Assembly (NCBI GenBank): GCA_029287915.1
Contig: JARFQE010000036.1
Span: 1-49,910 of the forward strand
Origin: Arenicellales bacterium
GTDB taxonomy: Bacteria > Pseudomonadota > Gammaproteobacteria > BMS3Bbin11
Length of the DNA stretch: 49,910 nucleotides
Direction of reading: 5' to 3'
The stretch's first letter is position 1; every line of letters starts with the position of its first letter. The notes beneath the pieces are model-generated. The model was not told the DNA's origin. It ran no database searches and saw only the letters and a list, made by a program, of their open reading frames with translations. Of the stretch, positions 23,405 to 31,381 are shown piece by piece. Position numbers and translations under genes: made by a program.

Positions 23405-25921
23405 ATGCAAAAGACGCTAATCAAGCTTTATGAGTCTCTGGTACTTAACAGACCCTGGCTAACGCTGGCCCTGTTAAGCATCCTGGTAGTTCCCGTTGCT
23501 TACTATAGCAAGGACTTCAGGCTCGATGCCTCTGCAGATACACTGGTGCTCGAGAATGATGCTGCTTTGCGTTATTACCGCTCTATTACTGCGCGTTATG
23601 GTTCTGAAGACTATCTCGTCATTACCTACACACCGACTAAAGGACTTTTCAGCAAAACCACGCTTGCCGATCTGGCCGAATTAAAACAACAGTTAAAGGA
23701 AATTGATCGAGTAGACAGCGTAACAACTATCCTTGATGTGCCACTAATCAACTCACCTCCTGTCACCTTATCAGAACTGAGTAAAAACATACGAACGCTG
23801 GAATCAGATGACTGTATTCCTGGTCTGGCCAGAAAAGAACTGACGACCAGCCCATTTTATAGCAATCTGATTATCAGCCCTGATGGCCACACTACAGCAC
23901 TGCAAATTAAACTTCGTCGTGAAGAAAAATGGCATGAGCTTTTTCAGCGGCGTAACGCTTTACGCATACAGCGGATGGAAAATACCCTGTCTCCAGAACA
24001 GGCGATTGAACTGGCGCAGGTGACGAAAAAATTTGATGATTATAGCGATAGCCTGCTGAAGCAGGAGCACGATGACATCCAGAAGATCCGCCAAATCATG
24101 GATGACCACCGTGATTCGGCAAAACTTTTCCTCGGTGGTGTACCGATGATTGTCTCTGACTCGATGGATTACGTCAGGAATGACCTGAAGGTGTTCGGTC
24201 TGGCTGTGCTGGGATTGCTGATCATTTTTCTATTTACCGCATTTCGTAAACCTCACTGGGTCTACCTGCCTGTGCTTACCTGTGGTGTCACTGGAATCTT
24301 CATGCTAGGGGTGCTCGGTGTGCTGGGCTGGCGAGTCACCGTAGTGTCATCAAATTTCGTCTCCCTGCTACTGATCATTACCATGTCACTAACAGTACAT
24401 CTTATTGTCCGTTATCGTGAACTACATGCTGCAAATCCGGATAACGATCAGTACTGGCTGGTAAGTCAAACAATTCGCAGTAAATTCTTACCCAGTTTTT
24501 ATACGGCGATTACAACTATGGTGGCCTTTGCCTCGCTGATCTTCAGCGATATACGACCCGTCATAGATTTCGGCTGGATGATGTTCATCGGTATTGCAGT
24601 GGCCTTCTTTTTCACCTTCACACTGTTCCCTGCCAGCCTGATGTTACTGAAGGCCGGCAAGCCTGGAAAGCTTCACGACATCACCGGCATCCTTACCCGC
24701 TACCTCGCAAACCTGATTGAACATAGAAAGCTTTGCGTTCTACTTGCAGCACTGATACTTGCCCTGCTGAGTATATTTGGTATTTCAAAACTGACAGTTG
24801 AAAACAGTTTTATCAGCTACTTTAAATCTTCGACCGAAATCCACCAGGGCATGAAACTCATCGATCTGGAGCTCGGGGGTACTACGCCACTGGATGTTAT
24901 CGTCGATGCGCCAAAAAGTTTTTATGAGGAAATTGAAGAAAACACGAAAGCAGACGTGGATGATTACGCTGATAGTTACCTGCATGATTACCCTGATCAG
25001 GGAGAAAGCGGAATCGCGGGATCAAGCTTCTGGTTTAATACATATATGCTGGAGGAAGTCGATAAAATTCACAGTTACCTCGATAGTCTACCGGAGACTG
25101 GCAAGGTACTGTCGATCAGTACTTCCATGCGAATGCTTCAACAATTGAAAGATGGTAAAAACCTGGATGACTTCTTCCTCTCAGTTCTGTTCAGTCGATT
25201 ACCCGATACGGTAAAACAAAGCCTGTTTACCCCCTATATGTCAGAAGATGGTAATCAACTACGTTTCAGTGCACGTATTATCGATTCTGACCCTGAACTA
25301 AAGCGCGCTGAACTGCTGTCGAGTATTGAAAAACACCTGATAGAGGATATGGGTTTTCAACCAGAGCAGATCCACTTGAGCGGCATGCTGGTGCTGTATA
25401 ACAACATGTTGCAAAGCCTGTTCAGCTCGCAGATCAAGACTTTGGGAGCGGTCTTTTTTGCCATACTGCTGATGTTCATCGTACTGTTTCGTTCATTAAA
25501 ATTCGCAGTACTGGCGATAATCCCGAATATCCTTTCGGCAGCAATGGTGCTTGGGCTTATGGGCGTGTTAGGTATCCCTCTTGATATTATGACAATTACT
25601 ATTGCTGCGATCACTATCGGTATTGCTGTTGATGACACTATCCACTATGTTCACCGCTTCCAGGAGGAATACTGGCAGGATAAAAACTACTGGTATGCCA
25701 TTATGCGCTGCCATAACAGCATTGGACGTGCAATGTATTACACTTCGGTAATTATTACAGTCGGCTTTTCCATTCTTGCTCTGTCGAACTTTATTCCGAC
25801 AATCTATTTTGGTCTGCTCACTGGTGCCGCCATGATTACTGCACTAATCGCAAACCTGACTCTTCTACCTTTATTGATAGCCATAGTCAGACCAATGGGA
25901 AAAACAGCTATTGCACACTAA
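23405..25921 (+). CDS. RND superfamily (MMPL/HpnN-type) transporter
   Basis: The 838-residue protein has the RND layout of two halves. In each, one N-terminal helix (about 18-32 and 437-456) is followed by a large extracytoplasmic domain and then a bundle of about five helices. The second bundle contains GIAVDDTIHYVHRFQEEY, a family signature with the paired aspartates of the proton path. The length and absence of a third partner suit the MMPL/HpnN class, whose members move lipids or other hydrophobic molecules between membranes. It is translationally adjacent to the ABC ATPase (TGA directly followed by ATG). The cargo is unknown. Confidence 0.92.
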   Translation: MQKTLIKLYESLVLNRPWLTLALLSILVVPVAYYSKDFRLDASADTLVLENDAALRYYRSITARYGSEDYLVITYTPTKGLFSKTTLADLAELKQQLKEIDRVDSVTTILDVPLINSPPVTLSELSKNIRTLESDDCIPGLARKELTTSPFYSNLIISPDGHTTALQIKLRREEKWHELFQRRNALRIQRMENTLSPEQAIELAQVTKKFDDYSDSLLKQEHDDIQKIRQIMDDHRDSAKLFLGGVPMIVSDSMDYVRNDLKVFGLAVLGLLIIFLFTAFRKPHWVYLPVLTCGVTGIFMLGVLGVLGWRVTVVSSNFVSLLLIITMSLTVHLIVRYRELHAANPDNDQYWLVSQTIRSKFLPSFYTAITTMVAFASLIFSDIRPVIDFGWMMFIGIAVAFFFTFTLFPASLMLLKAGKPGKLHDITGILTRYLANLIEHRKLCVLLAALILALLSIFGISKLTVENSFISYFKSSTEIHQGMKLIDLELGGTTPLDVIVDAPKSFYEEIEENTKADVDDYADSYLHDYPDQGESGIAGSSFWFNTYMLEEVDKIHSYLDSLPETGKVLSISTSMRMLQQLKDGKNLDDFFLSVLFSRLPDTVKQSLFTPYMSEDGNQLRFSARIIDSDPELKRAELLSSIEKHLIEDMGFQPEQIHLSGMLVLYNNMLQSLFSSQIKTLGAVFFAILLMFIVLFRSLKFAVLAIIPNILSAAMVLGLMGVLGIPLDIMTITIAAITIGIAVDDTIHYVHRFQEEYWQDKNYWYAIMRCHNSIGRAMYYTSVIITVGFSILALSNFIPTIYFGLLTGAAMITALIANLTLLPLLIAIVRPMGKTAIAH

Positions 25922-25989
25922 CTAAGTGTCTGGTTATAGATAAAACAGAATGCCTGAAACATTAACTATTGAATCAGCCCGATTATGAT

Positions 25990-26763
25990 ATGAGTAATAC
26001 AGTCCGATATACTGCATATAAAACGATCGTTACCCGTGAAATCACACGTTTTATGCGAATCTGGCCGCAAACTATCCTGCCACCAGCGATTACAATGTCT
26101 CTTTATTTCATCATTTTCGGTAGCCTGATAGGAAAACGCATTGGCACCATGGATGGCTTTAGCTACATGGAGTTCATCGTCCCGGGATTGATTATGATGT
26201 CCGTTATTACCAGTTCCTATGCCAATGTCGTGTCATCATTTTTCAGTATGAAATTTCAACACTCTATTGAAGAGATTCTGATCGCACCGGTTCCCAATTA
26301 CGTTATCCTCGCAGGTTTTGTCAGTGGTGGAGTGGCGAGAGGTCTACTTGTTGGACTGATTGTTACCATCATATCAATCATATTCACCGGACTGTCTATA
26401 GATAACTATCTCATAACCAGCTCTGTAATTCTTATGACGGCTATTTTATTTTCCCTGGCCGGCATGATTAATGCTGTGTTTGCGCGTAATTTTGATGATA
26501 TTTCAATCATACCCACTTTTGTACTAACCCCTTTGACCTACCTCGGCGGTGTCTTTTACTCTATCAAGTTATTACCCGAATTCTGGCAAAATGTATCATT
26601 AAGCAACCCGATTCTACACATGGTCAATGCCTTTCGTTATGGCGTCCTGGGTCAGTCTGATCTAAACATTTCCTATGCATTCATTATCATATTCGGCTTT
26701 ATCATTGTGTTGGTCGCCTGTACGCTATATTTGCTAAAGAAAGGGGTAGGTATACGTAGCTAA
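25990..26763 (+). CDS. ABC-2 type transporter permease (YadH-like)
   Basis: The roughly 257-residue integral membrane protein has six helices and the ABC-2 signatures FIVPGLIMMSVI and LTYLGGVFYSIKLLP, plus PILHMVNAFRYG near the end. It is the membrane partner of the ATPase encoded at 22463, together an exporter like YadG/YadH. An upstream in-frame TTG at 25969 could extend it by seven residues, and neither start has a strong ribosome binding site. Its position after the RND gene and before a radical SAM gene suggests that the transporter and the enzyme serve one pathway. Confidence 0.93.
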   Translation: MSNTVRYTAYKTIVTREITRFMRIWPQTILPPAITMSLYFIIFGSLIGKRIGTMDGFSYMEFIVPGLIMMSVITSSYANVVSSFFSMKFQHSIEEILIAPVPNYVILAGFVSGGVARGLLVGLIVTIISIIFTGLSIDNYLITSSVILMTAILFSLAGMINAVFARNFDDISIIPTFVLTPLTYLGGVFYSIKLLPEFWQNVSLSNPILHMVNAFRYGVLGQSDLNISYAFIIIFGFIIVLVACTLYLLKKGVGIRS

Positions 26764-26781
26764 ACCGTAAACTATGACGTC

Positions 26782-28266
26782 ATGAAAAATAACTGCACTA
26801 CAACTTGCTCTCGACAGGCAACAGACAAAGCTTATTCAAATCAGCACAAATCCGATCAGAATTTGCCTGATAAAAAAAGAATAGTTTTCATTAGCCCCTA
26901 TGACCTTGGCCGCCAGCCGTTTGCGCTGGCCGAACCCTCTGCCATATTTACCAGGGCAGGTTATGATGCCAAATGTCTTGATTTATCACAGCAAAAACTG
27001 ACAGATGATTTACTGGCACCAGCAAGTGTGGTTTTTATTTACCTCAGTATGCTGACAGCGACACGTATCGCAGTCGAAGCAATGCCACGCATTATAAAAA
27101 TGGCACCACTAGCAAGAATTGCGGTATTTGGCTGGTATGCACCGGTCAATGAAAAATTTCTGCGAGAACTGGGTGTTGATGCTGTGTTTGGTGGTGAGGC
27201 TGAAGATGACATGCTTGACTATGCTCGCTCTATTGTTGATCGTGACGATCATCCTGCACGAAATAAAACAGTGGTCAATCTGGGGCGTATTGACTTTATG
27301 GTACCTGATCGACAGTCGCTACCGGCTCTGGATAAGTATTCCCATCTCGTGTTGCCGGACGATAGCAGAAGAATCATGGGATTTACTGAAACCACTCGTG
27401 GCTGCAAGCACCTTTGTCGTCATTGCCCGGTGGTACCGGTTTACAGGGGCCGCTTCTATGCGATACCTGCTGATATAGTGCTGAAAGATATCCGTCAGCA
27501 GGTAACACAGGGTGCCCAACACATTTCATTTGGCGACCCGGATTTCCTCAATGGACCTGGCCATGCAAGGCGTATCATAGAGGCCATGCATGAGGAATTT
27601 CCATCATTGACATATGATGCAGTCATCAAGATCGAACATCTGCTGAAGCACCGTGATTTACTACCTTATCTTCGTGATACGGGGTGCATTCTGGTTACCA
27701 CGGCGGTGGAATCTGTCGATGACAAAATCCTCGAGCATCTCGATAAAGGCCATACTGCTGCAGGGTTTGAAGAGGTAGTCCAACTGATGTCTGAAAATGG
27801 TATAGCGCTGGCACCCACATTCATCCCCTTTACTCCGTGGACTACCATCATAAACTACATAGAATTACTGGAAAAGATTGCTGAGCTTAAACTGATCATG
27901 AGCGTCAATCCGGTACAACTTTCCCTGCGCCTGTTGATCCCCAGCGGCTCGCGGATACTAGAACTGCCGAAAGAGGAAACCTGTATCACCGGCTTCAACC
28001 CTGCATCACTGGGATATTCCTGGGTACACCGAGATCAGGAGGTAGATACGCTGCAGGAAAACATCCGACTGTGGACTGAAAAAGCAGAAAGCCAGGGACT
28101 TGATCGACTGCAGATCTTCAACGGCATTCGCCGCATTGCACTGAAGGCTGCCGGTAGAGACGATTTAGATGTCACAAAGGAGCAATGTGGAGACTCTGTT
28201 CCGGTGCACTCAGAATCATGGTACTGCTGCGCAGAACCCACTGAACAACAACTTGTCAGCTTCTAA
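26782..28266 (+). CDS. B12-binding-like/radical SAM protein with CCAEP tail
   Basis: The 494-residue protein has an N-terminal Rossmann-like B12-binding-type domain (about 32-150). A radical SAM domain follows, whose 4Fe-4S cluster cysteines are C208, C212 and C215 (RGCKHLCRHCP), with GDPDFLNG and the late AVESVDD typical of the barrel. The DxHxxG cobalamin-ligand motif is absent, so the N-terminal domain may bind no B12 or bind it base-on. The C-terminus reads YCCAEPTEQQ (C482, C483). I recall that this matches a family named for a CUAEP/CCAEP tail, in which some members have selenocysteine; here both codons are TGC. The reaction is unknown. It follows the ABC permease by 18 bases. Confidence 0.85.
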   Translation: MKNNCTTTCSRQATDKAYSNQHKSDQNLPDKKRIVFISPYDLGRQPFALAEPSAIFTRAGYDAKCLDLSQQKLTDDLLAPASVVFIYLSMLTATRIAVEAMPRIIKMAPLARIAVFGWYAPVNEKFLRELGVDAVFGGEAEDDMLDYARSIVDRDDHPARNKTVVNLGRIDFMVPDRQSLPALDKYSHLVLPDDSRRIMGFTETTRGCKHLCRHCPVVPVYRGRFYAIPADIVLKDIRQQVTQGAQHISFGDPDFLNGPGHARRIIEAMHEEFPSLTYDAVIKIEHLLKHRDLLPYLRDTGCILVTTAVESVDDKILEHLDKGHTAAGFEEVVQLMSENGIALAPTFIPFTPWTTIINYIELLEKIAELKLIMSVNPVQLSLRLLIPSGSRILELPKEETCITGFNPASLGYSWVHRDQEVDTLQENIRLWTEKAESQGLDRLQIFNGIRRIALKAAGRDDLDVTKEQCGDSVPVHSESWYCCAEPTEQQLVSF

Positions 28267-28267
28267 T

Positions 28268-29062
28268 ATGCAGTTGGCGGGGGTCAGGTTTCTGCTCATT
28301 GACGGCCCGAATCTTATCCGCAGAATCCATGCTGCAATTGCAGCCGGCAACAAAAACCAGATTATTGAGCAGACCATCTCGTCAACACATCAATCCCTAT
28401 CACGAGCACTGAAGCAACACAAACCGACGCATGCTCTATGTGCATTCGAGTGTGTTGGCCCGACGTGGCGGCATGAATTATTTCCCGATTATAAAAAAGA
28501 TCGCCCTGACATGCCTGTAGAACTGAATGAGATCTTCGCGCGATTACAAAAGGAGATTAGTGAAAATGGCATCTTGACAGTACAGTTGCCTGCAATGGAA
28601 GCCGATGATGTCATCGCCAGTGCTGCAGTAAAAGCCGTAGCGCAAGGTGCCGCCGTCACCATATTGTCGACCGATACAGGTCAGGCTCAGTTATTAGGCC
28701 CGGGAATCAGGCAATATAACCATTTCAAACAGGAACCCGTTACAGAGCAATCCATTCAGCAACGTTTTTCGGTCAGAATAACACAGCTGAATGATTACCT
28801 GGCGATGGTCGGCGATAAATCGCATTCTCTACCGGGGGTCCCCGGTATTGGAGCAAAAACTGCGGCACGGCTGCTTGATACTTATACAGGACTCGATGAG
28901 ATACTCAACGCCGCAGAGGAAATAGGCGGACAGACGGGTAAATCATTGTCAGAAAACCGTGATTTGGCAAGGCTGGTCAAGAAACTGCTTACGTTACGTA
29001 CTGACCTGAGTCTTGGGTATTCACTGCGATGCTTCCGCTGTATTGATCCCTTTTTGCAGTAA
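28268..29062 (+). CDS. xni: 5'-3' exonuclease/flap endonuclease, ExoIX (Xni) type
   Basis: The 264-residue protein matches Xni along its length. It has LLIDGPNLIRRIHA at the N-terminus, WRHELFPDYKKDRPDMP in the middle, AMEADDVIAS for metal binding, STDTGQAQLL, and the helix-hairpin-helix GVPGIGAKTAARLL near 190. Xni is related to the 5' nuclease domain of DNA polymerase I and acts on flap structures. The ATG at 28268 lies one base after the radical SAM stop, so it is co-transcribed. An upstream start would read through the radical SAM gene in another frame. The genomic link with the export operon is probably incidental. Confidence 0.9.
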   Translation: MQLAGVRFLLIDGPNLIRRIHAAIAAGNKNQIIEQTISSTHQSLSRALKQHKPTHALCAFECVGPTWRHELFPDYKKDRPDMPVELNEIFARLQKEISENGILTVQLPAMEADDVIASAAVKAVAQGAAVTILSTDTGQAQLLGPGIRQYNHFKQEPVTEQSIQQRFSVRITQLNDYLAMVGDKSHSLPGVPGIGAKTAARLLDTYTGLDEILNAAEEIGGQTGKSLSENRDLARLVKKLLTLRTDLSLGYSLRCFRCIDPFLQ

Positions 29063-29082
29063 ATACCATTTTATTGCGTGAT

Positions 29083-29111
29083 TTGACTGTATCCATTACT
29101 GGCAATATATT
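29083..29111 (+). promoter_or_regulatory. Sigma-70-type promoter of the STAS-like gene
   Basis: TTGACT (29083-29088) and TATATT (29106-29111) are separated by exactly 17 bases. Transcription should start near 29118, about 68 bases before the ATG at 29186. A CAGGAG element lies in the leader. Confidence 0.65.
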
Positions 29112-29185
29112 CGTACCATATTAAGAATCACAACTAAAAAATAATATTCTTTTCATAGTGGTATGAACAGGAGTTTAGACTCAGG

Positions 29186-29551
29186 ATGAGCATTGAATAT
29201 AATACCAGTAATAAAAAAAATCACCTTCTGGTCAAATCTCATGGAGAAAGTGACGATATAGAAGTAATCGGCAGTTACGTGCGCGAAATAACTAACATTT
29301 GTAAACAGCAGGGATACAAACGCATATTGGTCGATGAAAGAAACCGCGACTACAAATTGCAGGAGGTACTCGATCTCTACAAGCTGGCAATTTTTTTCAA
29401 TACGCTGGATATATCGCAACTGCAAATTGCAGTAATCTGTCAGCCACAATTTCTCGACCAGATCCGCTTTCTTGAGACCACAACCAACAATCATGGCATA
29501 AATCTAAAGTTCTTCGTCGATCTTGACAGTGCCAAAAGATGGCTGCTGTGA
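29186..29551 (+). CDS. STAS/SpoIIAA-like protein
   Basis: The 121-residue soluble alpha/beta protein has the pattern of the SpoIIAA-like/STAS (SEC14-like) small proteins. An early polar strand (NHLLVKSHGES) is followed by a helix and strand ending in KRILVDERNRD, and the protein closes with DLDSAKRWLL, a typical tail of the group. Such proteins bind lipids or act as regulatory partners. It has its own promoter and a long leader. The assignment rests on fold-like pattern only. Confidence 0.55.
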   Translation: MSIEYNTSNKKNHLLVKSHGESDDIEVIGSYVREITNICKQQGYKRILVDERNRDYKLQEVLDLYKLAIFFNTLDISQLQIAVICQPQFLDQIRFLETTTNNHGINLKFFVDLDSAKRWLL

Positions 29552-29583
29552 CAGAGATTTATAATTAAACAATAACCTCATCT

Positions 29584-30516
29584 GTGAAAAATAAACTGAA
29601 AGTTGCTGTTGCTGTCATTCAGCGTGAAGACGGCAGAATACTGTTTGCTGAAAGACCAGCCAACAAGGACTGCGCCGGAGACTGGGAGTTCCCCGGTGGC
29701 AAAGTAGAGGCCGGAGAAACACCTCGACAGGCACTAAACCGTGAAATTGAAGAAGAACTGGCCATTCACATAACAGAAGCCAGACCCTGGATCACTCTAT
29801 CTCACACTTACCCGCATGCAGCAGTGCAACTTCATTTCTTCATTGTGAGCGACTGGACTGGCGATGAGCACGGCAAAGAAGGTCAGCGGCTGTCCTGGCA
29901 GGACCTGTCAGCGCTGACGATATCTCCGCTGCTGACAGCCAATGCCCCTGTCATTCGTGCCTTACAGCTACCAGACATCTATGCCATCTCCTGTGCCAGC
30001 GAAATCGGCGAAGAAGAATTTCTACGGCGCTTGCCCATAGCAATTAATAAGGGACTGCGCCTGCTGCAAATAAGAGAAAAATCCCTGTCCCACTGTCAAA
30101 TGAGGCGACTTGTAGACCAGATCCTGCCCATTACAGTACCGGCGGGCGTCTCGGTTCTTGTCAATTCCAGCATGCCGGCCCAGCAAAAAATACGATTTTC
30201 TGGTTTACATCTGACCAGCAGACATTTGATGGAGCTCGACCAACGACCTGATTATAAGCTAGTTGCTGCATCCTGCCACAACAGAAAGGAGCTGGAGCAG
30301 GCTGTTAAACTTGGTATAGATTTTATTGTCCTGTCACCTGTGAATAAAACGCTTTCTCACCCTGATGCTGTGCCCATTGGTATCAGGGGAATGACAGAAC
30401 TGATCGCCGAGTGTCCAATACCTGTTTATGCACTGGGTGGCATGACCGTAGATCAATTACATGAGATACAATCACATGGTGCACATGGTATTGCCATGAT
30501 GAGAGATGCCTGGTAG
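29584..30516 (+). CDS. Nudix (MutT-type) hydrolase fused to thiamine-phosphate-synthase-like domain
   Basis: The 310-residue protein begins at a GTG. Residues about 5-130 are a Nudix domain with the complete Nudix box GGKVEAGETPRQALNREIEEE, expected to clear oxidised nucleotides such as 8-oxo-dGTP. Residues about 135-310 are a ThiE-like (thiamine-phosphate synthase/TenI-type) TIM barrel with RLLQIREKSLS, LVNSS, GLHLTSRH and the phosphate-binding ALGGM. Fusions of this kind are known in gammaproteobacteria. The ThiE half has probably lost or changed its role, because thi genes are not nearby. The start is assigned by the Nudix N-terminus; the ribosome binding site is weak. Confidence 0.9.
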   Translation: MKNKLKVAVAVIQREDGRILFAERPANKDCAGDWEFPGGKVEAGETPRQALNREIEEELAIHITEARPWITLSHTYPHAAVQLHFFIVSDWTGDEHGKEGQRLSWQDLSALTISPLLTANAPVIRALQLPDIYAISCASEIGEEEFLRRLPIAINKGLRLLQIREKSLSHCQMRRLVDQILPITVPAGVSVLVNSSMPAQQKIRFSGLHLTSRHLMELDQRPDYKLVAASCHNRKELEQAVKLGIDFIVLSPVNKTLSHPDAVPIGIRGMTELIAECPIPVYALGGMTVDQLHEIQSHGAHGIAMMRDAW

Positions 30517-30589
30517 TAAGGCCTTGTCTACCATAATGTCTTTGCGCCCATGCGGTAAAAAATAATTAGTACATATAACAGGAGTATCA

Positions 30590-31252
30590 ATGCAAGCAGA
30601 TTTCTGGCATCAACGATGGCAAGCTGGTGAAATTGGCTTTCACAAACATGAATACAATGCCCATATGACACGTTTCATCGATCTACTGGGTATCGAACAG
30701 GGTGACCATGTTCTGGTCCCATTGTGCGGAAAATCTCTCGATATGATCTGGCTGCGCGACAATATGTTCCATGTCACCGGTATCGAAATTAGCCCAATTG
30801 CAGTCGCTGATTTTTTTAGCGAAAACAATATAGAATATGAAATAAACGAACACCAATGGGGGCAGGCTTTTCAATCAGATGGAATTACCATTTTGTGTGC
30901 AGATTTTTTCGATATATCTTCTGCTGATTTGCCCCATATCGATGGAATCTATGACAGAGCATCATTAATTGCGCTGCCTGAAACCATGCGGCCAGCGTAT
31001 GCCAGGCATCTGTCAGGACTGATTCCGGACACTATTCGATCACTATTAATTACCCTCGACTACCCGCAGCAGGAAATGGATGGCCCACCTTTTGCAGTTA
31101 CTGAGAGCGAAGTAAATCAGTTGTTTGGAGAGCAGTTCATCATTGAGCCGATATACTCGGAAGACTGCCTGGCCAATGAACCACGATTTCAGGCAAAAGG
31201 CCTGACGCGACTTGATGAGCGGGTCTTTCTGTTGACCAAAAACCTTCCTTGA
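30590..31252 (+). CDS. tpm: Thiopurine S-methyltransferase family protein
   Basis: The 220-residue class I methyltransferase has the TPMT-family opening FWHQRWQAGEIGFHK, VLVPLCGKSLDMIWL for SAM binding, GIEISPIAV, and IDGIYDRASLIALPE later on. Bacterial members methylate sulfur, selenium or tellurium compounds, including detoxification of selenite and tellurite in some species. A good AACAGGAG site precedes the ATG. It is a single gene convergent with mltD. Confidence 0.93.
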   Translation: MQADFWHQRWQAGEIGFHKHEYNAHMTRFIDLLGIEQGDHVLVPLCGKSLDMIWLRDNMFHVTGIEISPIAVADFFSENNIEYEINEHQWGQAFQSDGITILCADFFDISSADLPHIDGIYDRASLIALPETMRPAYARHLSGLIPDTIRSLLITLDYPQQEMDGPPFAVTESEVNQLFGEQFIIEPIYSEDCLANEPRFQAKGLTRLDERVFLLTKNLP

Positions 31253-31381
31253 ACGCGCTTTTGGCCTGCTTGAATGATCAATGTATAAAGCGAAGTGTAT
31301 TTTGATATTAAGACTAACGAAGAAAGTCGCCAATCAGGTTCAGACTGCAGGAAATCTATTGATGCTTCGTTCAGAATGCAT

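Noticed and set aside
28225-28230. Selenocysteine codon in the CCAEP tail
   Set aside because: Both codons are TGC and there is no in-frame TGA or SECIS-like hairpin.
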